Assembly: GCA_015075425.1 (NCBI GenBank) | Contig: JABTUL010000004.1 | Location: 124,001 to 188,000, forward strand | DNA: 64,000 bases | Direction: 5' to 3' | Source of the DNA: Spirochaetales bacterium | Lineage (GTDB): Bacteria; Spirochaetota; Leptospiria; Leptospirales; Leptonemataceae | In this document: positions 8,023 to 16,715 of the stretch, one piece after another | Position numbering within the stretch: position 1 is the stretch's first letter | How the letters are laid out: each line of letters opens with the position of its first letter | Translations under genes and position numbers: made by a program | The notes under the pieces: model-generated | Database searches by the model: none | Told to the model about the DNA's origin: nothing | The model's input: the letters and a program-made list of their open reading frames with translations, nothing else

Positions 8023-8265
8023 TCACCCTCCCGAGAACGGTGGCAGGACGTCCACGCGGTCACCATGTTTGAGCCGGGTGGTTGCCGGGGCAAGTCTGTC
8101 ATCGACTGCAAAAGCAGAAACTTGCAGGACCGGAGCTGCCGCCGGTTTTTCCAGGACAAGCATGGACCGCAGATCTTCGACGCAGGAACCGTCCGCAAGT
8201 TCGATGTGCTTTACTTCACCCAGATGATCTTTGAGCGCCCCGTAGAATCGTAGTCCCAGCTGCAT
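8023..8265 (-). CDS. moaD: Molybdopterin synthase sulfur carrier MoaD
   Basis: Small ubiquitin-fold sulfur carrier of 80 residues from ATG 8265. It ends in 'RVDVLPPFSGG'; the terminal Gly-Gly is adenylated and thiocarboxylated. It begins MQLGLRFYGALKDHLG. An upstream in-frame extension to 8376 exists but overlaps moaA coding sequence, so the ATG three bases after the moaA stop is preferred. The activating enzyme MoeB is not in the window. Confidence 0.92.
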   Translation of the reverse strand: MQLGLRFYGALKDHLGEVKHIELADGSCVEDLRSMLVLEKPAAAPVLQVSAFAVDDRLAPATTRLKHGDRVDVLPPFSGG

Positions 8266-8266
8266 T

Positions 8267-9217
8267 TTAACCCCCCAGTGCCTGCATGGACTCACTGCTG
8301 CCGGTGAAAGTCCGGGTTTTATCCCCCAGCGCCAGCGCGAGCGCCCTCTCCTGTCCGGCCCGGGATTCTTGAGCAAAAGAATAGCGCTGCCGGGAACTCA
8401 AACAGCCGGAAATGCTGCCATCATGCAGGACGCGCAGGCGGTCACAATCTTCGCAGAAGCTGGCGGAGTGATTGGCGATGATGCCAAAGCGGATACTTCC
8501 GGCCCTAAAGTATTCCGCTGTCCCCCCGGGAGGCCGACCCAGTATTTCCACGGGGAAGTGTTGCTCAATTGCATTCAGTATTTCTGCGCGGCTAAAAAAC
8601 AAACTGCTATGGTTCTCCTGGAGCGGCCCCATCGCCATGAGTTCCAGAAAACGCACCGTGCAACCGTTTCGGTCGGCGTACAAAAGCAAAGGTACGATTT
8701 CCCTCTCATTGTGGTGGCGCAGGATGGTAGCATTGATCTTAAGCGGAAAACCCAAAGACCGGGCGGTCTGAATGCCGCAGAGGACCAGCTCATGTTCTTT
8801 TGATCCGGTCATCTCCTGAAAGGTTTCTCTGTTCAGGGCATCCAGAGATACATTGATGTCTGTCAGGCCGGCCGCCCGCCACTCTAAAGCCCGCCGCTGC
8901 AGGGCCAGACCATTTGTGGTGAGAGATACCCGTTCCACGGGCAGAGAACAAAGCATCTCAATCAAAGTGCTCAGATGCGGGTAGAGAGAGGGCTCGCCTC
9001 CTGTAATCTGAATCTGGCTGATGCCCTGCGTCTGAAGAAGATCAGCAACAATACGACTGTAAAATGCCGGAGGTTTTAGCTCACCGCGGTAGGCAATAGC
9101 GGCCGGGTTGCAGTACGTGCAGGCCAGATTGCAGGCGGGAGTTACGCTGAGTCGCAGAGTTTTGAAGCTGCGACTCAGGCCGGACTTCTCTCTGGCAGGT
9201 GTGGCAAGGAGTTGCAC
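8267..9217 (-). CDS. moaA: GTP 3',8-cyclase MoaA (radical SAM)
   Basis: Radical SAM enzyme that starts Moco synthesis from GTP. The N-terminal 4Fe-4S motif is CNLACTYC, followed by 'ISQIQITGGEPSLYP'. The C-terminal cluster ligands are SFCEDCDRLR and GCL, and the protein ends in the conserved Gly-Gly (MQALGG). I chose GTG 9217 (316 aa) because it leaves a 74-bp gap to divergent moeA. The frame stays open to an ATG at 9322, but that would overlap moeA by about 30 bp and add a non-conserved tail. First gene of the operon. Confidence 0.92.
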   Translation of the reverse strand: MQLLATPAREKSGLSRSFKTLRLSVTPACNLACTYCNPAAIAYRGELKPPAFYSRIVADLLQTQGISQIQITGGEPSLYPHLSTLIEMLCSLPVERVSLTTNGLALQRRALEWRAAGLTDINVSLDALNRETFQEMTGSKEHELVLCGIQTARSLGFPLKINATILRHHNEREIVPLLLYADRNGCTVRFLELMAMGPLQENHSSLFFSRAEILNAIEQHFPVEILGRPPGGTAEYFRAGSIRFGIIANHSASFCEDCDRLRVLHDGSISGCLSSRQRYSFAQESRAGQERALALALGDKTRTFTGSSESMQALGG

Positions 9218-9291
9218 AGAAAAAAGGATATCCTGATAGGGCGCATAAATGTCAAAGAAAAAGCTGACAGAAGGTAGGCTCTTGCCCCTGC
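9218..9291. promoter_or_regulatory. Divergent moaA/moeA promoter region
   Basis: The gap between the two divergent Moco transcription units. On the minus strand TTGACA (9249-9254) is followed about 18 bases later by ATATCC, a possible promoter for moaA very close to its GTG. No Moco-riboswitch-like structure could be recognised in this short space. Tentative. Confidence 0.3.
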
Positions 9292-10500
9292 TTGCCTGTG
9301 GCCTACCGTTCCTTTGGCGCATTGATCGGCTGGCAGGCGGCCGTTGAGCGGATCAGAAATTCTGCCCCTATCCTGCCGTCTGAGATAGTTCCGCTGCAAG
9401 ATGCTCCCGGGCGTATCCTCCGGGACCGGGTGCTGGCGGACCGCGATCAGCCACCCTTTGATCGCATAACAATGGATGGCTATGCGCTTCGTTCTGCCGA
9501 TTTAAGTAGACCTGCGGCTTTGCTTCTTAAAGGACAACTATTTGCCGGGGATGAGGCAGCTATTTCTGTGGGACCGGGGGAATGCGTGCGCGTCTTCACC
9601 GGCTCACGGTTGCCCGGCGGTGCCGACTGCGTTGTAGCCCAGGAAGAAGCACACAAAGAGGGTGACAGGATCCTATTTACAGCCCCGGCGCGCGCCGGGC
9701 AGAATGTTACTTTTACGGGACTGGAAGCCCGCCGGGGCGATGTGTTGCTTTCTCCGGGACAGAAGCTCACGCCGGCTGCTATGGCTATGCTGGGCTCTGT
9801 GGGCCACCTTCAGGTGGCCGTAACTACCCTGCCCCGGGTGCAGATTCTCATCACCGGTGATGAAATCGTTTCACCGGAAGCGGTACCGACTGCGCTTCAG
9901 GAGCGAGCCTCCAATGCCCTTCTCCTTCGCTGTGCCCTGAGAGAGCGAGGAATCCCCGCCGGGTACACTTTGCTCGGTGATGACCCGGAGCTCTTAAAAG
10001 CGCAGATCGAGGCTTTCCTGGAGCAAGGGACGGACCTTTTGCTATGCACGGGCGGAGTTTCTGTCGGAGACCGTGACTTTGTTGCGCAACTTTTAAAAGA
10101 ATGTGGCTTCGCAGAAGTTTTTCATGGAGTCAATCTGAAGCCCGGCAAACCACTTTTCTTTGGTGCGAGGGCGGAAGCGCAGGTGCTGGCATTTCCGGGA
10201 AACCCGTTTGCCGTGCATGTGGGTATCCGTATCTTTCTTGAGGCCTGGCTGCGGAAAGCACTGGGCCAGGCGGCAGAGGAGCCCATCTATTTGCCCATGG
10301 GCGAGAGTCGTCGGCGTAAAACAGACAGGGTAGAATGTTTTCCAGCGCGACTGGACGTATGCGAGGGTTTCAGTCAGGTGCTCTACGCTCAGCACACCGG
10401 AAGCGGTAGTCTGCGAGCGGGGCTGTCCCCGTCTCTGGCAATGCAGGAGGAGCCGGAGCTTTTGCCGGGCATGCCGGTGGCCTTCTGGCCCTCCGGCTAA
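9292..10500 (+). CDS. moeA: Molybdopterin molybdenumtransferase MoeA
   Basis: Inserts molybdate into adenylated molybdopterin. The 402-residue length is typical. Signatures: DRITMDGYALRSADL (domain I), 'VFTGSRLPGGADCVVAQEE', 'LITGDEIV' and 'LLCTGGVSVGDRDFV' with 'LKPGKPLFFG' and 'AFPGNPFAVHV' in the MogA-like domain. Predicted start is TTG 9292; nearby alternative starts cannot be excluded. It is divergent from the moaA operon and completes the pathway together with the molybdate transporter at 56606-58873. Confidence 0.93.
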   Translation: MPVAYRSFGALIGWQAAVERIRNSAPILPSEIVPLQDAPGRILRDRVLADRDQPPFDRITMDGYALRSADLSRPAALLLKGQLFAGDEAAISVGPGECVRVFTGSRLPGGADCVVAQEEAHKEGDRILFTAPARAGQNVTFTGLEARRGDVLLSPGQKLTPAAMAMLGSVGHLQVAVTTLPRVQILITGDEIVSPEAVPTALQERASNALLLRCALRERGIPAGYTLLGDDPELLKAQIEAFLEQGTDLLLCTGGVSVGDRDFVAQLLKECGFAEVFHGVNLKPGKPLFFGARAEAQVLAFPGNPFAVHVGIRIFLEAWLRKALGQAAEEPIYLPMGESRRRKTDRVECFPARLDVCEGFSQVLYAQHTGSGSLRAGLSPSLAMQEEPELLPGMPVAFWPSG

Positions 10501-10501
10501 A

Positions 10502-10720
10502 TCAGGCCAGGCGTAGACTGCGGCCCAGGTCACTCAAGCCGGAGAGAAAAGAATCAAGCTGAGCGCGCAACTCTTCTGCTGTTTGCGAATGATCACAGCT
10601 GCCCTGAAAGGCGAGTTCGGCAAAAGTTGCCTGGAACTGCTCCACCTGTTCTTCCAGGGTTTCCCGGGCAGCACGGACCAGACCAAAACCGGTGTGTATC
10701 AATGATTCCAGATAGGTCAT
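10502..10720 (-). CDS. Small phasin-like helical protein
   Basis: A 72-residue protein starting at ATG 10720, supported by a very good Shine-Dalgarno (AGGAGG, 7 bases upstream). The sequence LESLIHTGFGLVRAARETLE followed by amphipathic helices resembles short 'phasin-like' proteins, which bind polyhydroxyalkanoate granules or act as small coiled-coil regulators. That similarity is by eye only. It is convergent with moeA, with only one base between the two stops. Confidence 0.65.
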   Translation of the reverse strand: MTYLESLIHTGFGLVRAARETLEEQVEQFQATFAELAFQGSCDHSQTAEELRAQLDSFLSGLSDLGRSLRLA

Positions 10721-10865
10721 GAATCCTCCTGTAAGGTTACGGTAATCATTCGGCAAGCCGACGGGCATACTTTTCCTGTTTTTTGGGCTGTAAAGCAAAT
10801 TATGTCACCTGATTCTCCAGAGGCTGTCCATCCTGCCACGGTGGGCCCCGGGCCGCCTCGGGAAA

Positions 10866-11204
10866 TCAGCGGATTTTAAGATTCTGCGATTTGCAGATTC
10901 TTTCCGCTTTCTGGGTTTCCATGCGGTATAGATGGAAGATGAGGTCCGCCTTTTGCGCACCGCCCTCCAGAGAGCCGGTGCAGGTGGCTACCCTGCCCTC
11001 CGATCCGCAGGCGAGTAGAGTAAAAACTCCGGAAAAGCTGCTGCAAAAGCCTTCTGCGGAGATGCCCCGGGAACCATGGAATTCCGCACACCAGGCCGTG
11101 GTTGCCGTGGGGCGGCAACTGCCTAAGAATACGCGAGGTTCGCCGGAGCGCGTGGGCCCACAATTGATTCCAAGGAGCAACACCCAGGCAACACACCATC
11201 GCAT
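10866..11204 (-). CDS. Small Cys-rich lipoprotein
   Basis: A 112-residue protein with a short signal peptide and lipobox (LLLGINC, Cys 15). After it come seven further Cys, in the order GSCRPT, WCAEF, GFCSSF, LLACGSEG, ATCTGS and RICKSQ near the C-terminus. This arrangement, including 'GRVATCTGSLEGG' and a final 'AERIC', resembles small lipoproteins common in Leptospira with two or three disulfides and no known function. It follows the PrsW-type gene on the same strand after 41 bases. Confidence 0.6.
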   Translation of the reverse strand: MRWCVAWVLLLGINCGPTRSGEPRVFLGSCRPTATTAWCAEFHGSRGISAEGFCSSFSGVFTLLACGSEGRVATCTGSLEGGAQKADLIFHLYRMETQKAERICKSQNLKIR

Positions 11205-11245
11205 GCAGCAGCGATTGCCTGCCCGGAAGGATTTGTCGAGCGAAA

Positions 11246-13018
11246 TTACAGTTCGTATTTCAATCGAGCTGCCATCTCATCTCGCAAGGTGCGCTGCTTG
11301 AGTTCTTTTTGTAAGTTGCGAATCCGCCCTTCCTGGACCTGCTCGGAGCGATGCCATTGGCGGGCCAGCTGACGGATGAGTTTGCTGGCAAAGTCCGGGT
11401 TGGAACGGATCATGGCTTCCAGGTTGTCCGAACTGGCCACAGCCAGAGTGGCATCCGTACTGCAGCGGGCGGACGCGGCCCGCGGCTGATCCCCCACCAG
11501 TGCCAGTTCTCCAAAGATGTCCCCTTCTCCCAGCGTTGCCAGAATCAGTTCCCCCTGGTCCGGTGTGGTCTTGTAAATCTGGACGTTTCCGCTGCGGATC
11601 AGATAAAAATGGGCACCCACCTGTCCCTGTTCAAACAGTACAGTGCCTGCCGCATAGCGCCGGTTCTTTTGCATAACCGATGCAGGCCGTACAAAAAGTT
11701 TGCGCAGCCCTTCAAAGCCCGGCATGCGCAAATTGAAGATGAGTCCACGGGTGAACTTAAAGAATTGATAACGTAAATAGAATTTCAGGAAGCCAGCCGC
11801 CTGGTCCAGACGCAGAACCGTGCCACTCTGACCGTCTTCCTCATGGCGATCCCAGACCACCGTGGCCGGCACCGGTGGTGAGGGGATTCCGTTGCAATCA
11901 AAGGTCACGGTAAATGTCATTCCGGTCTGCAAAGGGTCGATCGTCTTAACCAGAACGGTGGCCTGAGCAATATCATAGCTGATGCTGCGGATCGAATGTT
12001 TTTCTGAGGAAAGCAGGACATCAGCAATCACGGGGATGCGCAGCATACTGTGGCGAAAGTATCCGGGGTTGACCAGTCCAATGCTGAAGGTATTGAGTCC
12101 CATGATGAGCGGCAAAAACACGAGTAGCATCAGCGTCTCCTGGCCGGGCAAACCCTCAAAAAGGGGTAGCTGTCGCATCCAGGGAAAAGATAAAGCAAAC
12201 AGAATACTTCCGGTGAGCACCAGTGTGCGGCGGCGGTCCACCTTGCGGGCAAAAAGCGGTTCGGTTTTCTCCTGATTTCCCATGCTGCGCAAAATCCAGC
12301 GTTCGTAAGCAGGGTCCCGTTCGATAGCTTCCCAGTCTTCATAGCGTAATTCAAGTTCATTGAGCCAGGCAAGGGCCGGGATGGTCCGGGAACGCGCGAA
12401 GGTGTACTCCAGGTAGAACAAAAGCCAGGTCAAGAGGAGGGCGGCCAGGAACTGATGGCTTCCTTCCAGGATAAAAAAATCAAAAAGACCATGGATGAGG
12501 AAGGGCAGAAGGAATGCGCGAGCCAGGTGGTATCGTTTCAGGGACCTGCTGGCTACAATGCGCTGCATACCCATTTCAAAACCCATCAAACCGATTGTAG
12601 CCGCATGCAAAGGAACTGCGGTGAAGATTCTCAGTATCAAAAGGCTGGTGCGTTCCTGTCCCTGCCCATAGAGCAAATTTTCGGCGCAGGAGAAACCAAT
12701 GCCAAGGAGCATCCCCAGAGCCAGCGTTTCGCTCAAAGTCGTGTATTCTGGCAGTCGTCGGCAAAGGAAATAAAGGACAATGAATGGCCCGATTTTTTCC
12801 AGTAGAGCTGCGCGCAAAAAGGCAGTCTGGAAATGGCCACCGCCGATGAGCGGCTGCAGAACGGGAGCCAGAAGCAGGGTCAGGGCGGCCAGAAGGAGGC
12901 CGGAAAGAAACAGTCTCAAATGTTCCAGCAGAGCCGGGCGGAATTCGAAGTATCGCCGGTACTGCAGATAGAAGATCGGCACGGGTAAGAGAGACAGCGC
13001 AACCTTCAAAGCAAGCAT
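11246..13018 (-). CDS. PrsW-like intramembrane protease fused to PilZ-like and cNMP-binding domains
   Basis: A 590-residue protein with three parts. Residues 1-220 are a multi-TM PrsW-family-like segment: ALLEKIG (E74, K75; the family usually has EE), [11 protein letters not shown] (E113, N114), [13 protein letters not shown] (H138) and IHGLFDFF (H176), the presumed metal-binding positions. After two more TM segments (about 265-315) a beta-rich region near 330-430 looks like a degenerate PilZ domain (no clear RxxxR). Residues about 455-560 are a cyclic-nucleotide-binding domain ('[20 protein letters not shown]', '[20 protein letters not shown]'). A nucleotide-controlled membrane protease is a reasonable inference. 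ATG 13018 overlaps the Nudix stop (TGATG). Confidence 0.75.
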   Translation of the reverse strand: MLALKVALSLLPVPIFYLQYRRYFEFRPALLEHLRLFLSGLLLAALTLLLAPVLQPLIGGGHFQTAFLRAALLEKIGPFIVLYFLCRRLPEYTTLSETLALGMLLGIGFSCAENLLYGQGQERTSLLILRIFTAVPLHAATIGLMGFEMGMQRIVASRSLKRYHLARAFLLPFLIHGLFDFFILEGSHQFLAALLLTWLLFYLEYTFARSRTIPALAWLNELELRYEDWEAIERDPAYERWILRSMGNQEKTEPLFARKVDRRRTLVLTGSILFALSFPWMRQLPLFEGLPGQETLMLLVFLPLIMGLNTFSIGLVNPGYFRHSMLRIPVIADVLLSSEKHSIRSISYDIAQATVLVKTIDPLQTGMTFTVTFDCNGIPSPPVPATVVWDRHEEDGQSGTVLRLDQAAGFLKFYLRYQFFKFTRGLIFNLRMPGFEGLRKLFVRPASVMQKNRRYAAGTVLFEQGQVGAHFYLIRSGNVQIYKTTPDQGELILATLGEGDIFGELALVGDQPRAASARCSTDATLAVASSDNLEAMIRSNPDFASKLIRQLARQWHRSEQVQEGRIRNLQKELKQRTLRDEMAARLKYEL

Positions 13019-13506
13019 CAACTTACATCATCGAAGAAATGGGTGATCACTCTTAAGAAGACTTCTTCCAGTGACTGGACACAGTCTTTGAGGGCCACCC
13101 ACTGATGACCGCAAATGATGGTTTCTGGCTGAAAAGAAGTCCGGCCTACGGGATGTGCCAGAAAGAAATGGGTGAGGCAATGAACCGATTTCCCGCCCCA
13201 CAAATAATCGTAGTCCATCACCAGAGCCTCCTGGGCGGCAAGTTCGATCACATATCCCGTTTCTTCAGCTGTTTCCCGGACGGCCGCTTCCCGGGAGGAT
13301 TCACCGGTTTCTATCCGTCCGCCGGGGAAGGAAAAAAAGTGCCGGCCGGTAACGGGGTCTCTGAGCAAAATCAGCAGCACAGATTCCCCGGAGAGGCAAA
13401 CAGCACAGGCTCGTATGCGCACGGTCCGTTCAGCGCGGGCCGGCGGTGCCGGGCAATAAAAAACCAACTTTACAGCCTCCCAATCCGTCCATGGATGGAA
13501 CACCAT
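13018..13506 (-). CDS. Nudix hydrolase
   Basis: A 162-residue member of the Nudix superfamily, which hydrolyses nucleoside diphosphates linked to another moiety. The Nudix box is complete: [20 protein letters not shown] followed by ETGY (pattern GX5EX7REUXEEXGU). Flanking 'HFFSFPGGR' is typical. Substrate cannot be predicted. The ATG at 13506 overlaps the start of the divergent M48 gene by two bases, so each gene's promoter would lie inside the other; a later start for this gene would relieve that. It is coupled to the PrsW-like gene downstream. Confidence 0.85.
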   Translation of the reverse strand: MVFHPWTDWEAVKLVFYCPAPPARAERTVRIRACAVCLSGESVLLILLRDPVTGRHFFSFPGGRIETGESSREAAVRETAEETGYVIELAAQEALVMDYDYLWGGKSVHCLTHFFLAHPVGRTSFQPETIICGHQWVALKDCVQSLEEVFLRVITHFFDDVS

Positions 13507-14314
13507 GCGTAAAAGAATTCTGCTTTATGGCCTCATCTTTCTGGTATCCTGCGCCATGCTGCCGGGCGTGCGCAAGGTGCCGCTGACCGGACGCTCTCAG
13601 CTCAACCTCATCGATGAACAGGAAATCAACGCCCTTTCTTTTAAAGAGTATCAAAAGGTTCTCAGTGAAAGCAAGGTGGTAACAGGCGGGCCGCAGGCTG
13701 CAATGGTTCAAAAAGTTGGTCTGCGCATTCAGCGGGCTGTGGAGACCTATTTTAGAGAACAGAATAATTCAGACTATTTAACAAATTACCGCTGGGAATT
13801 CAATCTGATTGAGGACAGCAAAACGGCGAACGCCTGGTGTATGCCAGGCGGGAAGGTGGCCTTCTACACCGGGATATTGCCCATCACCGCAGATGAGGCG
13901 GGACTTGCCGTAGTCATGGGTCATGAAATCGCTCATGCCATTGCCAATCACGGCAATGAGCGGATGAGCCAGACTCTGGCCATGCAGAAAATTTCCGGAG
14001 GCATTGCCGGAGTCATCTCCAACGATCCGGAGAAGGCTTCCCAGATATTTATGGGCGCTCTCGGGATCGGTGTCCTTTTGCCTTTCAGTCGTTCCAATGA
14101 ATCGGAGGCCGATTACATGGGACTCATGTTCATGAGTATGGCCGGCTACAATCCCGAGCATGCCCCCTTGTTCTGGGAGAGGATGCTCAAGTACACCAAT
14201 GGAGGAGGAACGCCGCAATTTTTGAGCACGCACCCTTCTCATGAAACGCGCATTGCCAATCTGAAGAAATGGTTGCCGGAAGCGCGTACCTACTACAGGC
14301 CAGGTGGATCGTAA
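13505..14314 (+). CDS. M48-family metallopeptidase lipoprotein
   Basis: A 269-residue exported zinc protease like BepA/LoiP, which act in outer-membrane protein quality control. The signal peptide ends in lipobox IFLVSC (Cys16). Zinc motif is HEIAH (H140, E141, H144), with the third ligand in NESEADYMG (E201). 'SKTANAWCMPGGKVAFYTG' and 'HPSHETRIANL' are further family signatures. Start ATG 13505. It converges on the chemoreceptor gene with no spacer at all. Confidence 0.9.
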   Translation: MRKRILLYGLIFLVSCAMLPGVRKVPLTGRSQLNLIDEQEINALSFKEYQKVLSESKVVTGGPQAAMVQKVGLRIQRAVETYFREQNNSDYLTNYRWEFNLIEDSKTANAWCMPGGKVAFYTGILPITADEAGLAVVMGHEIAHAIANHGNERMSQTLAMQKISGGIAGVISNDPEKASQIFMGALGIGVLLPFSRSNESEADYMGLMFMSMAGYNPEHAPLFWERMLKYTNGGGTPQFLSTHPSHETRIANLKKWLPEARTYYRPGGS

Positions 14315-16003
14315 TCAGGCCTGCAGACGTTCCAGCATGATGTTCAGGGCTTCCGTTTTGTCTTCCATAGCACGGATGTGCAGCTGCATTTTACCCACAC
14401 GCTCCGCAATGAGTCCGGACAGGCGACTCAATTCTATCATGCTGCCGGCCACATCTTCGGTGCCTTTGAGCTGCTCGGTTACAGCCTGACTGATTTCGCG
14501 CGAAAACCCGGTGATTTGCTTTAGCGCCGCTTCCCCGCGTAATGCCGGCTCTTGCTGTTCCATGGCCTGTTGAAAATTGAGCTGAGAAAGGTTCAGCGCG
14601 GCTTTTACAAAATCGTTAATTCTCTGGTATACTTCCGCTGTATGGTGCGATTTTTCCATGGAGGCGAGCGCGTAGAGTCGGTTGTTACGTGCAATTTCGC
14701 GGATGTTTTTAATTTGTCTGGTCGTGTTTTCGGCCAGTCGGGAAACTTCTTCAGCCACAATGGCGAAGCCCCGCCCCTGTTCGCCAGCGCGAGCCGCTTC
14801 AATGGAGGCGTTGAGTGCAAGCAGTGTTACGCGATCGGCGATGCCCTGGATGATCGTTACTATTTCATCGATCTTTTGCGAAGAATGATTGATGTTTTCG
14901 ATTTCATGAATCATGTCCGAGAGCACACCCGCCCCCGCGCTGATTTCAGAGGAAGTGTGCTCCAGATTTTCATTGACGGAGCGGGCGTTCTTCTCCACTT
15001 TTTTTAGAAAGTCCAGCAGTTCTTTGAGGACCGGAATGGATATATGGATCAGCTTTTCCTGTTCGGCGGCATTGGAGTTGATCTGGCTGAGCGAAGCGGT
15101 CAATTCTTCATTGGCGGAGGTCGTATCCTGAATCAAGCCGGCTTCTTCCTGACTGGAGGTCAGGAAATCTTGTGAAATATTGTTCAATTCGCGCGCGGAA
15201 TTCATGACGCTGCGAGAAAAGCCCTTTACTCTGCGCACTGTTTCGGCCACGCCTTCGATGAATTGATCGATCAGCGCGCCGGCCTGGGCGATTTCGTCCC
15301 GGCCTTGCAAATTCATTTTCTGGGTTAAATCACCCGCGCCGGATTTGATTTCTTCCATGCGTGCGATGATTTGATGGAGCGGTCGCGCGATTCGCCGGGC
15401 CACGAATCCTGAAACCAGAAAGGTAAGTAAAAATGCCAGTATGAGAAAGGCCAGAGCTGGAAGCAAAGCGCGGATAATTTCCGCCTTAAAGAGGTCGATG
15501 CTGCGATCGACTTCCAGCAAGGCCACAATCGCACCCGATGAGTTTTTCACCGGAGCGAATGCGGAAATATAAATTCCCGTGCGTGAAGCGTACAGGCGCG
15601 TGGCCCGCGGCCGCCCATCGGCCAGGACGGCGTTCATTTCTGCGGACCGATTGAGCGTGTGGCCCATAAATTTGCGCGGGTGGGTCATGACGACGAACTG
15701 CATCTCACGGGAGTTTTTTGGTTTTATTGTGTAGATCCAGTCCTCAGGCAAATCCAGGGCCAGGCGACTTTTAAGCAAAAAATTGTGAATCTCCAGGAAT
15801 TCCGCAGAATCGGTCTGTTCAATTTTTTCATGCGCATTGCCGTCAATGTGAGTCGCCAGCGCGCGGGCGATCTGCAAAAGGTCACGGCCAAAAAATTCCT
15901 CCTGCCTGGCGTAGGCCTCAGCAGAAACAAAGGCGCCCAGCCCCGCCAGAAACAGAGCGGAAAACAGCAGGATGGTCAGCTGTATTTTTTTCTGGATAGA
16001 CAT
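14315..16003 (-). CDS. Methyl-accepting chemotaxis protein
   Basis: A 562-residue chemoreceptor. TM1 about residues 10-30; periplasmic sensor domain about 31-180, possibly a single Cache/dCache-like fold; TM2 about 185-210 ('LPALAFLILAFLLTFLVSGF'); HAMP ('ARRIARPLHQIIARMEEI'); then the long coiled-coil signalling domain. The hairpin tip that contacts CheA and CheW reads 'LLALNASIEAARAGEQGRGF', followed by AIVAEEVSRLAENT. The ligand is unknown. No che genes are nearby, so it works with a chemotaxis system encoded elsewhere. Confidence 0.92.
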   Translation of the reverse strand: MSIQKKIQLTILLFSALFLAGLGAFVSAEAYARQEEFFGRDLLQIARALATHIDGNAHEKIEQTDSAEFLEIHNFLLKSRLALDLPEDWIYTIKPKNSREMQFVVMTHPRKFMGHTLNRSAEMNAVLADGRPRATRLYASRTGIYISAFAPVKNSSGAIVALLEVDRSIDLFKAEIIRALLPALAFLILAFLLTFLVSGFVARRIARPLHQIIARMEEIKSGAGDLTQKMNLQGRDEIAQAGALIDQFIEGVAETVRRVKGFSRSVMNSARELNNISQDFLTSSQEEAGLIQDTTSANEELTASLSQINSNAAEQEKLIHISIPVLKELLDFLKKVEKNARSVNENLEHTSSEISAGAGVLSDMIHEIENINHSSQKIDEIVTIIQGIADRVTLLALNASIEAARAGEQGRGFAIVAEEVSRLAENTTRQIKNIREIARNNRLYALASMEKSHHTAEVYQRINDFVKAALNLSQLNFQQAMEQQEPALRGEAALKQITGFSREISQAVTEQLKGTEDVAGSMIELSRLSGLIAERVGKMQLHIRAMEDKTEALNIMLERLQA

Positions 16004-16113
16004 GGGCCTGTTTCATACTATCGGAAAAGAGAAAATGATTCCCCGGGAATATATACCGGCCTGGGCCGGTCGCTCAAGTTCCGGATAAGGGCTGACTTCG
16101 TGGCTTCAGCGCT

Positions 16114-16629
16114 TCAGGGATTTCCATTCAGGCAGATTTTACCCTTCAGGTGTCTGCCGATTTCCTGCGTGAATTCTTCCATAGTAAGAAGCGCACCTGT
16201 TTGCAGCGTCCCGGCCAGTAGAACGGAGGATGTTTCTACATCAATCACCTGTATGAAGGCTTTGCGCAGAACATCCAGCCGTTGGCGCGTCTCCACAATA
16301 CCTGAACCAATGACGATGGCATTAGCCCCGGCCAGTTTGCCTATTTGCAGGGCGTGACTTGAGTCCGTAATTCCGGTTTGAGACAGTGCCTGCTCTTTGA
16401 GTAACCGATTCAGATGGCCCCGATCCACGGGATTGCAGCCCATGCGCAGAAACTCCACGGTGAAACTTTCTTCCAACTTTCCCGAGGCTCCCTGCCGGGC
16501 CTCCATATCAAAAGGAAAAATGGCAATCCGGTTGATTTCTGCCGTATTCACATTGCGATTGAAAGTTACGTCTACAGAGTAGCAGCTGCAGAAAAGGAGG
16601 AGCAAGCAGTTCAGGGGTGAGTGTTTCAT
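16114..16629 (-). CDS. CsgG/TolB-like lipoprotein
   Basis: A 171-residue lipoprotein (lipobox LLFCSC). The body reads 'INRIAIFPFD', then 'EFLRMGCNPVDRGHLNRLLK', 'ALSQTGITDSSHALQIGKLA' and GANAIVIGSG. This is the pattern of the CsgG-like domain found in many envelope lipoproteins. Full CsgG pores are longer, so a secretion role is not implied. Upstream of the chemoreceptor gene on the same strand with 110 bases between; it may share its transcript. Confidence 0.7.
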   Translation of the reverse strand: MKHSPLNCLLLLFCSCYSVDVTFNRNVNTAEINRIAIFPFDMEARQGASGKLEESFTVEFLRMGCNPVDRGHLNRLLKEQALSQTGITDSSHALQIGKLAGANAIVIGSGIVETRQRLDVLRKAFIQVIDVETSSVLLAGTLQTGALLTMEEFTQEIGRHLKGKICLNGNP

Positions 16630-16715
16630 GTACGGGGCAAAATCGGTGAGCGAAATCAGTCTCCCGCAGCCATTGTTGTGTTGTCAACCTGCTTTGACTT
16701 CTTTTAAGTGGCCGT

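Noticed and set aside
8369-8803. Plus-strand open frame opposite moaA
   Set aside because: Lies entirely within the radical SAM gene; composition is a shadow of the minus-strand codons.
9218-9322. N-terminal extension of MoaA to ATG 9322
   Set aside because: It overlaps moeA, is not conserved in the family, and covers a likely promoter.
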